The notes under the pieces: model-generated
Database searches by the model: none
Told to the model about the DNA's origin: nothing
Seen by the model: the letters and a program-made list of their open reading frames with translations, nothing else
Translations under genes and position numbers: made by a program
NCBI GenBank assembly: GCA_024235875.1
Contig: JACKLP010000001.1
Coordinates: forward strand, 1 to 64,000
Reading direction: 5' to 3'
Source: Burkholderiaceae bacterium
GTDB lineage: Bacteria > Pseudomonadota > Gammaproteobacteria > Burkholderiales > Burkholderiaceae_E
DNA length: 64,000 bases
Part shown: in pieces, positions 17,709 through 26,737 of the stretch
How the letters are laid out: each line of letters opens with the position of its first letter
Numbering within the stretch: position 1 is the stretch's first letter

Positions 17709-19005
17709 CCTGTTCGCGCCGATTCCGGCGTCGGCGCCACTGGCCGAGCGACTTCGGCCGCGCTCGCTCGACCAGGTCATCGGCCAGCGCCACCTGTTGG
17801 GCGAAGGCAAGCCGCTTCGTGTCGCCTTCGATGCGGGGCGGCCGCATTCGATGATTTTCTGGGGGCCGCCCGGCGTGGGCAAGACCACGCTCGCAAGACT
17901 GATGGCAGACGGTTTCGATGCCGAATTCATCGCGATGTCGGCGGTGCTCGGCGGCGTCAAGGATATTCGGGAGGCGGTCGAATCCGCGCGGCTTGCGACC
18001 GCGTCCGGTCGACGAACGATCGTCTTCGTCGACGAAGTGCATCGGTTCAACAAGGCGCAGCAAGATGCCTTCCTGCCGCATGTCGAGAGCGGTCTGTTCG
18101 TGTTCATCGGGGCCACGACCGAGAATCCGTCTTTCGAGGTCAACGGGGCGTTGCTCTCGCGGGCTCGTGTCTATGTGCTCGAGCCCCTTTCCAGTATCGA
18201 GATGACCGAACTGGCCAAGCGCGCGCTCGCGCAGATCGATGTCGACTTCGAGCCTGAGGCCTTGTCGCGTCTGGTCGCATGGGCCGACGGCGACGCGCGT
18301 CGGCTACTCAACTCGCTGGAGATCGTGGCGGAATCTTCGCATGCGAGCGGCGCGCCGATGATCGACACGCAGTTCCTGGAAAACGCGCTCTCCCAGGACT
18401 TGCGGCGCTTCGACAAGGGCGGCGAGGCCTTCTATGACCAGATAAGCGCATTGCACAAGTCCGTGCGGGGGTCCGATCCCGACGCCTCGCTCTACTGGTT
18501 GTGCCGGATGCTGGACGGTGGTGCCGACCCTCGCTACCTGGCGCGGCGAATCATCCGGATGGCGACCGAAGACGTCGGCCTGGCCGATCCAAGGGCCCTG
18601 CGGATAGCATTGGACGCCGCCGAGACCTATGAACGCCTCGGGTCGCCCGAGGGTGAGCTGGCATTGGCCGAGGCCGTGGTATTCATGGCCTGCGCCGCGA
18701 AATCGAATGCGGTCTATGTCGCCTACCAGCAGGCGAGGCGTTTCGTGCGCGACAAGGGTTCCGCGCCAGTGCCGTTGCGGCTGCGCAATGCGCCGACCAA
18801 GCTGATGAAAGGCCTCGGCTACGGCAAGGACTACCGCTACGCACACGACGAGCCGGACGGCTTCGCCGCCGGCGAGCGGTACTTTCCGGATGGCATCGAG
18901 GCAAGTTTCTACGAGCCGACCGATCGCGGAATGGAGATCCGGATCGGCGAGAAACTGGCCGCGCTGCGAGCCCGCAACCGGGGCGGTCGCGCTTCGAGCG
19001 ACTGA
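17695..19005 (+). CDS. rarA: Replication-associated recombination protein RarA (MgsA)
   Basis: A 436-residue clamp-loader-like AAA+ ATPase acting at stalled replication forks. Walker A GPPGVGKT is at residues 57-64, Walker B is VFVDEVHRFN, and the sensor region IGATTENPSFEVN is near 140. The C-terminal tetramerisation domain ends with the conserved GLGYGKDYRYAHD and ERYFPDGI segments. The GTG at 17695 (or 17701) begins inside the end of the MFS gene. RarA next to serS is a conserved order in proteobacteria. Confidence 0.95.
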   Translation: MPVPDLFAPIPASAPLAERLRPRSLDQVIGQRHLLGEGKPLRVAFDAGRPHSMIFWGPPGVGKTTLARLMADGFDAEFIAMSAVLGGVKDIREAVESARLATASGRRTIVFVDEVHRFNKAQQDAFLPHVESGLFVFIGATTENPSFEVNGALLSRARVYVLEPLSSIEMTELAKRALAQIDVDFEPEALSRLVAWADGDARRLLNSLEIVAESSHASGAPMIDTQFLENALSQDLRRFDKGGEAFYDQISALHKSVRGSDPDASLYWLCRMLDGGADPRYLARRIIRMATEDVGLADPRALRIALDAAETYERLGSPEGELALAEAVVFMACAAKSNAVYVAYQQARRFVRDKGSAPVPLRLRNAPTKLMKGLGYGKDYRYAHDEPDGFAAGERYFPDGIEASFYEPTDRGMEIRIGEKLAALRARNRGGRASSD

Positions 19006-19055
19006 TAATATCGTCGCCTTTGGCGCGAGCCCAAACGTTCCATCCCGAACTCACG

Positions 19056-20357
19056 ATGATCGATCTGACTCTGCTCCGCAAGGACATCGAATCCGTCGCC
19101 AGCCGCCTTGCGTCGCGCGGATACGAGCTCGACATGAATGCCTTCCAGGCGCTCGAGACCCGGCGCAAGGCGCTCCAGACCCGCTCCGAGGAGCTTCAAG
19201 GCAAGCGCAAGACCCTGTCCAAGCAGATTGGCCAGCTCAAGTCCCGCGGCGAAGATGCAAGCAGCGTGATGGCCGAAGTCAACAGCCTTGGTGAGGACCT
19301 GAAAGAAGCGGCCGAGGGCAACGACGCCGTGCAGGCGGAACTCAGGCGATTCGTCGCCGGTATTCCGAACCTTCCGGACCCCGCCACGCCGCTTGGTCGC
19401 GACGAGCGCGACAACCAGGAGATCCGGCGCTGGGCGCCCGCGGGCCCGGATCCGACCCCGCTTGGATTCCAGGCACGGGATCACGTCGATGTGGGGGCTT
19501 CGCTGGGCCTGGACTTCGAGACCGCTGCCAAGCTCTCGGGCGCAAGATTCGCGGTCATGCGCGGTCCGGTCGCGAGACTCCACCGGGCGATCGCGCAGTT
19601 CATGCTCGATGTCCAGACCGGTGAGCACGGCTATACCGAGTGCTATACGCCGTATGTCGTCAACGAAGAGACCTTGTTCGGCACGGGCCAGTTGCCGAAG
19701 TTCGGCGCGGATCTGTTCTCGGCGCGCAAGGGAGGCCAGGAAGAAGACGCCGCGCCGATGTACCTGATTCCGACCGCCGAGGTCACGCTCACGAACTTCG
19801 TCCGCGACGAGATCCTCGCCCGGGACGAGCTGCCGATGCGTCTTGCTGCGCATACGCCGTGCTTTCGTTCGGAGGCCGGATCCTATGGCCGCGATACCCG
19901 GGGCATGATCCGGCAGCACCAATTCGACAAGGTCGAGATGGTGCAGATCGTCGAACCTTCGCAATCCGATGCCGCGCTCGAGGCCATGGTCGGACACGCC
20001 GAGACCATTCTGCGGCGACTGGCATTGCCGTATCGCGTCATGGCCTTGTGTACCGGCGACATGGGATTCGGGGCAGCGCGAACCTTTGATCTGGAAGTCT
20101 GGCTACCTGCTCAGAACACTTATCGCGAGATCTCCTCCATCTCGAACTGCGGCGACTTCCAGGCGCGGCGATTGCAAGCCCGATTTCGAAACGAGCAGGG
20201 CAAGCCCGAGCTGGTCCACACCTTGAACGGGTCCGGCCTGGCCGTAGGGCGCACGCTGGTCGCTGTTCTCGAGAACTATCAACTCCCCGACGGCAGTGTC
20301 ACGGTGCCCGATGCGCTGCGCTCCTACATGGGCGGCCTCAGCGTTCTCCGGAGTTGA
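19056..20357 (+). CDS. serS: Seryl-tRNA synthetase
   Basis: A 433-residue class II synthetase. A long antiparallel coiled coil (about residues 25-105) is the tRNA-Ser-binding arm. The catalytic domain has motif 2 around FRSEAGSYGRDTRGMIRQHQF and motif 3 in NGSGLAVGRTLVAVLENYQ. The ATG at 19056 gives the canonical MIDLTLLRKD start; an in-frame start 36 bases earlier is rejected. The gene lies four bases from the PhoD-like gene, so both are probably on one transcript. Confidence 0.97.
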   Translation: MIDLTLLRKDIESVASRLASRGYELDMNAFQALETRRKALQTRSEELQGKRKTLSKQIGQLKSRGEDASSVMAEVNSLGEDLKEAAEGNDAVQAELRRFVAGIPNLPDPATPLGRDERDNQEIRRWAPAGPDPTPLGFQARDHVDVGASLGLDFETAAKLSGARFAVMRGPVARLHRAIAQFMLDVQTGEHGYTECYTPYVVNEETLFGTGQLPKFGADLFSARKGGQEEDAAPMYLIPTAEVTLTNFVRDEILARDELPMRLAAHTPCFRSEAGSYGRDTRGMIRQHQFDKVEMVQIVEPSQSDAALEAMVGHAETILRRLALPYRVMALCTGDMGFGAARTFDLEVWLPAQNTYREISSISNCGDFQARRLQARFRNEQGKPELVHTLNGSGLAVGRTLVAVLENYQLPDGSVTVPDALRSYMGGLSVLRS

Positions 20358-20361
20358 CGCG

Positions 20362-21921
20362 ATGGATCGTGCAGGCGCACCGACCAGCCTCCGGCGACGT
20401 CGAGCCCTGCAGGCGGGCGTGCCGGCCAGCCTGATCGCCGCATTTCCAGTGATCGCCCGTGGTGCTGCGGGCAGGTTGAAATCGAATCCGTTCACCTTGG
20501 GCGTCGCCTCGGGCGAGCCGGATGCCCACAGCGTCGTCATCTGGACCCGGCTGTTGCTCGACGAGGGCGACGGCTGGGAGCCGATCGTTCATCCGCCAGT
20601 TCCGGTGCGGTGGCAAGTATTCGAGGATCCCGCGGCAAGCCGCCTCGTTGCGGGGGGCGAAGTCGATGCCGTGGCCGAAGACGCTCATTCGGTCCATGTG
20701 AGCGTCGATGGATTGAAGCCGGGGACGCGCTACTGGTACCGCTTCGAGGCCGGATCACATCGAAGTCCGCTCGGCGCGACCAAGACCTTGCCGTCGCAAG
20801 CGAGCTTGCCGGGGTCCGTCCGGTTCGCCGTCGTGTCGTGCCAGAACTTCGAGGACGGGTTCTTCTCTGCCTATCGCGAGATCGCTTCGTCCGAGCTCGA
20901 TTTCGTCGTGCACCTGGGCGACTACATCTACGAGCGCGGGGCGTTGGGCCCGAACCCCGTGCGTCGACACGGCATGAGCGTCCCGACCACGCTGGGCGAA
21001 TACCGCGCGCGGTATGCGCGCTATCGCAGCGACCCCATGCTCCGGGCCGCGCATGCGGCCGCGCCGTGGTTCGTGATCTGGGACGACCACGAGGTGGAGG
21101 ACGACTATGCGGGGGATCAGTCGCAGGACCTGCATCCGGTCGCGTTCTTCCGCGAGCGTCGGGCGGCTGCGTATCGCGCGTACTACGAACACATGCCGCT
21201 ACGCCCGACGAATCGGCCGCAAGATGCCCAGCTGGCGCTGTACCGTTCTGCGATGGTGGGCGCGCTCGCCGGCATGCACTTCCTCGATTGCCGCCAGTAC
21301 CGGCATTCCCAGGCCTGCAATCCGCCCCATTCGGGTGGTGCGCGCTGGGTGACGCCATGCGCCGCCATGGCGGATCCGGCGCGCAGCATGCTGGGCACGG
21401 AACAGGAGCGATGGCTGGCGCGACGACTCGCAGCGACGGGCACGCGCTGGCAACTCGTGATGCAAAGCACCTTGCTCAGTCCGGCACCGTCGGTTTCCGG
21501 CCGCGTCTCCAACGACACTTGGGACGGCTATCCCGCGGCGCGCGATCGCCTGATCAAGGCATTGGCTGCTTCGCCGGCAGACGGCAGGGCCGTCTTCGGC
21601 GGCGACATACACGCCTTCGTGGCCGCGTCGCTTCGCGATCGCAGTGCGCCGGGACGCGGGCACTGGGTAGGTGCCGAGTTCAATGCCGGGTCGCTGAGTT
21701 CGGCGAATCCGAGGCATCGGACCCAGGAAGATCGATTGCTGTTGAACCCGGACATCCGCTTTGCCGACGGCGGGCACCGAGGCTATCTTTCGTGCAAACT
21801 GAGCCGCGACGCACTCGAGGTGACGTTTCGCGCAACATCAGACCCGAAACGCGCGGATGCCACGATGCAGTCGCTTGCGCGCTTCACGGCGACTCCCGGG
21901 CGCGACGAACTGATCGGCTGA
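20362..21921 (+). CDS. phoD: PhoD-type alkaline phosphatase / phosphodiesterase
   Basis: A 519-residue exported metallophosphatase. A Tat-type signal with a run of arginines (SLRRRRALQAG, from about residue 9) is followed by the PhoD N-terminal domain (FTLGVASGEPD). The catalytic domain shows FAVVSCQNFEDGFF, the metal-ligand stretch HLGDYIYE, WDDHEVEDDY, and a C-terminal GGDIHAF. PhoD enzymes use Ca and Fe to release phosphate from phosphomono- and diesters in the periplasm. It starts four bases after serS, but its function fits the ugp operon and the Pho box immediately downstream. Confidence 0.9.
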   Translation: MDRAGAPTSLRRRRALQAGVPASLIAAFPVIARGAAGRLKSNPFTLGVASGEPDAHSVVIWTRLLLDEGDGWEPIVHPPVPVRWQVFEDPAASRLVAGGEVDAVAEDAHSVHVSVDGLKPGTRYWYRFEAGSHRSPLGATKTLPSQASLPGSVRFAVVSCQNFEDGFFSAYREIASSELDFVVHLGDYIYERGALGPNPVRRHGMSVPTTLGEYRARYARYRSDPMLRAAHAAAPWFVIWDDHEVEDDYAGDQSQDLHPVAFFRERRAAAYRAYYEHMPLRPTNRPQDAQLALYRSAMVGALAGMHFLDCRQYRHSQACNPPHSGGARWVTPCAAMADPARSMLGTEQERWLARRLAATGTRWQLVMQSTLLSPAPSVSGRVSNDTWDGYPAARDRLIKALAASPADGRAVFGGDIHAFVAASLRDRSAPGRGHWVGAEFNAGSLSSANPRHRTQEDRLLLNPDIRFADGGHRGYLSCKLSRDALEVTFRATSDPKRADATMQSLARFTATPGRDELIG

Positions 21922-21931
21922 GCGGAACCTG

Positions 21932-21965
21932 CGGTCATCGTCCGGTCATTGACCACGAATATTGT
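21932..21965 (+). promoter_or_regulatory. Pho box and -10 element of the ugp operon
   Basis: Two copies of CGGTCAT (21932-21938 and 21943-21949) are separated by four bases. Each matches the PhoB half-site CTGTCAT at six of seven positions, with the standard 11-base period. Ten bases after the second copy lies TATTGT (21960-21965), the expected -10 spacing for a PhoB-activated promoter without a -35 box. It lies 104 bases before the ugpB start. Confidence 0.72.
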
Positions 21966-22068
21966 GACGGCTCGGCGTTTCTGCCAGACTGCGGTCAGAA
22001 ACAATCAGAAGCAAGCACGATGGGCCCCGCCCATAGGGGCCGGGTGCCAATCGACGGAGGATGTTCCC

Positions 22069-23427
22069 ATGAGGTTTTCTCGTAGCCTGATTCTCGGGGC
22101 AGCGGGTGCTGTCATGCTTGGCCATGCCATGCCGGCTTCGGCCGTGACCGAGGTGCAGTGGTGGCACGCGATGGGCGGGCGCCTGGGTGAGAAGGTCAAT
22201 GCGATCGCCAAGGGATTCAACGAGTCCCAGAAGGATTACCGCGTCGTGCCCGTCTACAAGGGCAACTACACCGAGACGATGACAGCGGCCATCGCAGCGT
22301 TTCGCGCCAAGAAGCAGCCGCACATCGTTCAGGTCTTCGAGGTCGGAACGGCATCGATGATGGCGGCCAAGGGGGCCATCTATCCCGTCTATCAACTCAT
22401 GAAGGACAACAAGCTGGACTTCGATCCGTCGGCCTACCTGCCGACGGTCACCGGCTACTACACCGATAGCAACGGCAACATGCTGTCGATGCCGTTCAAT
22501 AGCTCGACGCCGGTGCTCTACTACAACAAGAACCAGTTCAAGAAGGCGGGGCTCGACCCCGAGAAGCCGCCCAAGACCTGGCCCGAACTCGGTGAGTTCG
22601 CCAAGAAGCTGCAGGCCGCGGGCGTGAAATGCGGCCTGACCACGGGCTGGCAGTCCTGGGTCCAGATCGAAAACTTCTCGGCCTGGCACAACGTCCCGAT
22701 CGCGACGCGCGAGAACGGATTCGGTGGCCTGGACACGAAGTTCACGTTCAACAGCCCGCTGCATGTCAAGCACATCGGCCAACTCGCCGACTGGCAGAAG
22801 TCGAAGATCTTCGACTATGGTGGTCGTCGTTCCGACAGTGCGCCGAAGTTCTATACGCAGGAATGCGCGATGTACATGAACTCCTCGGCAGCCTATGCGG
22901 GCATCAAGGCCAACACCAAGACCCGGGTCGACGCCAAGACCAAGAAGGAGATCCAGGGCTTCGAGTTCGGCGTCGGACAATTGCCGATTTGGCCCGATGT
23001 CAAGGGAGCGCCGCAGAACACGATCATCGGCGGCGCGACGCTCTGGGTGCTCAAGGGTCATCCGGCGCCAACGTACAAGGCCGTCGGGGCCTTCTTCAAC
23101 TATTTGTCGTCGGCCGCAGTGCAGGCGGACTGGCATCAGTTCACCGGCTACCTGCCCATCACCAAGGCGGCGTACGAACTGACCAAGAGCCAGGGCTTCT
23201 ACGACAAGAATCCGGGCACCGACGTGGCGATCCGGCAAATGACCGGCAAGCCGCCGACGCCCAACTCCAAGGGACTGCGCTTCGGCAATTTCGTTCAGAT
23301 CCGCGACATCATCAACGAGGAGTTGGAGGGCGTCTGGGCGGGCAAGCAATCGGCCAAGGCCGCGCTCGACACAGCTGTTTCGCGCGGCAACGAGTTGTTG
23401 CGCAAGTTCGAGGCCGCGAACAAGTAG
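22069..23427 (+). CDS. ugpB: Glycerol-3-phosphate ABC transporter, periplasmic binding protein
   Basis: A 452-residue solute-binding protein with a signal peptide (about 1-26, ending PASA) and the UgpB-type mature start EVQWWHAMGG. Ugp systems import sn-glycerol-3-phosphate and glycerophosphodiesters as phosphate and carbon sources. The family segments VFEVGTASMMAAKGAIYPV and MPFNSSTPVLYYNK are present. The ATG at 22069 has ACGGAGG eight bases upstream. It is the first gene of ugpBAEC and is preceded by a Pho box, as in E. coli. Confidence 0.95.
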   Translation: MRFSRSLILGAAGAVMLGHAMPASAVTEVQWWHAMGGRLGEKVNAIAKGFNESQKDYRVVPVYKGNYTETMTAAIAAFRAKKQPHIVQVFEVGTASMMAAKGAIYPVYQLMKDNKLDFDPSAYLPTVTGYYTDSNGNMLSMPFNSSTPVLYYNKNQFKKAGLDPEKPPKTWPELGEFAKKLQAAGVKCGLTTGWQSWVQIENFSAWHNVPIATRENGFGGLDTKFTFNSPLHVKHIGQLADWQKSKIFDYGGRRSDSAPKFYTQECAMYMNSSAAYAGIKANTKTRVDAKTKKEIQGFEFGVGQLPIWPDVKGAPQNTIIGGATLWVLKGHPAPTYKAVGAFFNYLSSAAVQADWHQFTGYLPITKAAYELTKSQGFYDKNPGTDVAIRQMTGKPPTPNSKGLRFGNFVQIRDIINEELEGVWAGKQSAKAALDTAVSRGNELLRKFEAANK

Positions 23428-23498
23428 CCGGGTTCCGATCGCTGTGAGAACCGCCGCGACGTGCCCCTGATCGGGCGCGTGGCGGCGACCGGACTCCC

Positions 23499-24380
23499 AT
23501 GGAAAAGCGTTCGACATTCAGAGGTCTGGCGGTCCCGTTGCTGTTGCTTGCGCCGCAGCTCGCGATCACGCTGATCTTCTTCGTGTGGCCGGCAAGCCAG
23601 GCGCTGTTCCAATCGGTCCTGGTCGAGGATCCCTTCGGCCTGTCGACGAAGTTCGTCTGGTTCCAGAATTTCGTGGAGCTCTTCGACGACCGCTACTATC
23701 TTGGCGCATTCGGGCGAACGATCTTCTTCGGCGGCGCCGTCGCTTTCCTGTCGATGTCGATCGCCTTGCTCCTGGCGACCATGGCGGATCGGGTGATCAA
23801 GTCGGCGTCGACATACAAGTCGCTGCTCTTGTGGCCGTATGCCGTGGCACCGGTCGTGGCGGGCGCGCTGTGGTGGTTCCTGTTCAATCCGCGCATCGGC
23901 ATCGTCGCCTACTACCTGCAGGCGATGGGCTACGACTGGAATCACATCCTGGATGGCAACGATGCGATGACCCTCGTGATCATCGCGGCGGTCTGGAAGC
24001 AGATCAGCTATAACTTCCTCTTTTTCCTGGCGGGCCTGCAATCGATTCCCCGCTCGCTGATCGAAGCCGCCGCGATCGACGGCGCGAGTCCGTTCAAGCG
24101 GTTCTGGACCGTGGTCTTCCCGCTGCTGTCGCCGACCGCCTTCTTCCTGCTGGTCGTGAACATCGTCTATGCCTTCTTCGATACCTTCGGCATCATCCAT
24201 GCGACCACGAGCGGGGGGCCTGGCAAGTCGACCGAGATCCTGGTGTACAAGCTGTACAACGATGGGTTCATCGGGCTCGATCTTGGGGGGTCGGCAGCGC
24301 AGTCGGTCATCCTGATGCTGATCGTGATCGTGCTGACGGTCGTACAGTTCCGCTACATCGAGCGCAGGGTGGAGTACTGA
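23499..24380 (+). CDS. ugpA: Glycerol-3-phosphate ABC transporter, permease UgpA
   Basis: A 293-residue inner-membrane permease with six predicted helices. The cytoplasmic EAA loop (EAAAIDGASPFKRFW), which docks the ATPase, is near residue 190. It pairs with UgpE to form the translocation channel. Its stop shares one base with the ugpE start (TGATG), a sign of coupled translation. A 71-base gap separates it from ugpB. Confidence 0.95.
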   Translation: MEKRSTFRGLAVPLLLLAPQLAITLIFFVWPASQALFQSVLVEDPFGLSTKFVWFQNFVELFDDRYYLGAFGRTIFFGGAVAFLSMSIALLLATMADRVIKSASTYKSLLLWPYAVAPVVAGALWWFLFNPRIGIVAYYLQAMGYDWNHILDGNDAMTLVIIAAVWKQISYNFLFFLAGLQSIPRSLIEAAAIDGASPFKRFWTVVFPLLSPTAFFLLVVNIVYAFFDTFGIIHATTSGGPGKSTEILVYKLYNDGFIGLDLGGSAAQSVILMLIVIVLTVVQFRYIERRVEY

Positions 24381-25234
24381 TGGTCGAACGTCGCCCCTGG
24401 CTCAATTTCTTCTCGCATGCAATCCTGATCGCCGGCGTGGCTGTGCTCGTGTTCCCGATCTGGGTGACCTTCGTCGCCTCCACGCACGAGGCCCAGGCAT
24501 TGATGCAGTCACCAATTCCCCTGTGGCCGGGCGACAGACTCATGGAGAACTACTCGGCCGTGCTTTCCCAGGGGCTGGACAATCCGACTGCTGGCGGCGT
24601 GCCGGTCGGACTGATGATGCGCAACAGCCTGATCGTGGCGCTGGCGATCGCGATCGGCAAGATCGTCGTTTCTTTCGCGGCGGCCTTTGCGATCGTGTAC
24701 TTCCGGTTTCCGTTCCGGATGGTCGCGTTCTGGACGATCTTCCTGACGCTGATGCTGCCGGTCGAGGTACGGATCCTGCCGACCTACAAGGTGGTGGCCG
24801 ACCTGGGGCTGCTCAATTCATACATGGGCCTGAGCCTGCCCATCATCGCGTCGGCCACGGCGACCTTCCTGTTTCGGCAGTTCTTCCTGTCTGTTCCCGA
24901 CGAACTGGCCGAGGCTGCCCGAATCGACGGGGCGGGGCCACTGCGATTCCTGAAGGACATCCTGTTTCCGCTGTCGCGCACCAATATCGCGGCGCTGTTC
25001 GTGATCATGTTCACGTTCGGTTGGAACCAGTATCTATGGCCGCTGCTGATGACGACCGAGAAGGAGTACTTCACTGTCGTCATGGGCATCCAGCGCCTGC
25101 TCAACGTGGCCGATACCGATCCGCAGTGGCCGTTGGTGATGGCGGCCGTGATTCTCGCGATGCTGCCCCCCGTGCTGGTGGTGCTGGTGATGCAAAAGCT
25201 TTTCGTCAAGGGTCTCATCGAGATCGAGAAATAG
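24380..25234 (+). CDS. ugpE: Glycerol-3-phosphate ABC transporter, permease UgpE
   Basis: A 284-residue permease of the MalG type with six predicted helices and the EAA loop EAARIDGAGPLRFLKDILF near residue 178. It forms a heterodimer with UgpA. The segment WNQYLWPLLMTT near residue 215 is typical of UgpE. It is followed after 39 bases by the ATPase gene. Confidence 0.95.
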   Translation: MVERRPWLNFFSHAILIAGVAVLVFPIWVTFVASTHEAQALMQSPIPLWPGDRLMENYSAVLSQGLDNPTAGGVPVGLMMRNSLIVALAIAIGKIVVSFAAAFAIVYFRFPFRMVAFWTIFLTLMLPVEVRILPTYKVVADLGLLNSYMGLSLPIIASATATFLFRQFFLSVPDELAEAARIDGAGPLRFLKDILFPLSRTNIAALFVIMFTFGWNQYLWPLLMTTEKEYFTVVMGIQRLLNVADTDPQWPLVMAAVILAMLPPVLVVLVMQKLFVKGLIEIEK

Positions 25235-25273
25235 CCGCGCGCAGCGGACGAGCATCAAGGCGACGGAGATCCG

Positions 25274-26356
<1,083 letters not shown>

Positions 26357-26394
26357 ACGCATCGCGGACGCGATTCGGTGGTTGGGCTTTCTGC

Positions 26395-26400
26395 TATACT
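26395..26400 (+). promoter_or_regulatory. -10 box of tRNA-Ser
   Basis: TATACT lies 19 bases before the first base of the tRNA, at normal promoter distance. No convincing -35 box was found. Confidence 0.45.
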
Positions 26401-26419
26401 CTGCCGCTTCGAACCGCCA

Positions 26420-26510
26420 GGAAAGGTGCCGGAGTGGTCGAACGGGCCGGACTCGAAATCCGGTGTACGGTTTTACCGTACCGTGGGTTCGAATCCCACC
26501 CTTTCCGCCA
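26420..26510 (+). tRNA. tRNA-Ser (anticodon CGA)
   Basis: The acceptor arms GGAAAGG (26420-26426) and CCTTTCC (26500-26506) pair, followed by G and an encoded CCA. The anticodon loop CTCGAAA puts CGA at 26454-26456, which reads UCG. The long variable arm expected for serine is present (GTGTACGG...CCGTAC), and the T-arm GTGGGTTCGAATCCCAC is intact. At 91 bases with CCA it has class II tRNA length. Confidence 0.96.
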
Positions 26511-26554
26511 GAATGCTAAGTTCGAAGCCGCTCGATCCATCGGGCGAACACCAG

Positions 26555-26573
26555 GGCCCGCGTCTTGCGGGCC
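26555..26573 (+). terminator. Possible terminator after tRNA-Ser
   Basis: GGCCCGC (26555-26561) and GCGGGCC (26567-26573) form a 7-bp GC-rich stem with a 5-base loop. Only a weak T stretch (TTGT) follows, so termination strength is uncertain. Apart from this, 26511-26737 shows nothing else recognisable. Confidence 0.4.
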
Positions 26574-26737
26574 TTGTCGCGTGTGGGCCGCACGCGGCAT
26601 TCGGCACGACGCGAGCCGTTGGTGTCGGAATTCTTGACATTCAGGAGTCCAACTAGGTCACATCGAAGCCATCGGGCTTCGGTTAGGATGCAAACCGTAC
26701 GAGGGCACCCCGCCCGAACGGCACCACCTGGCATCCT

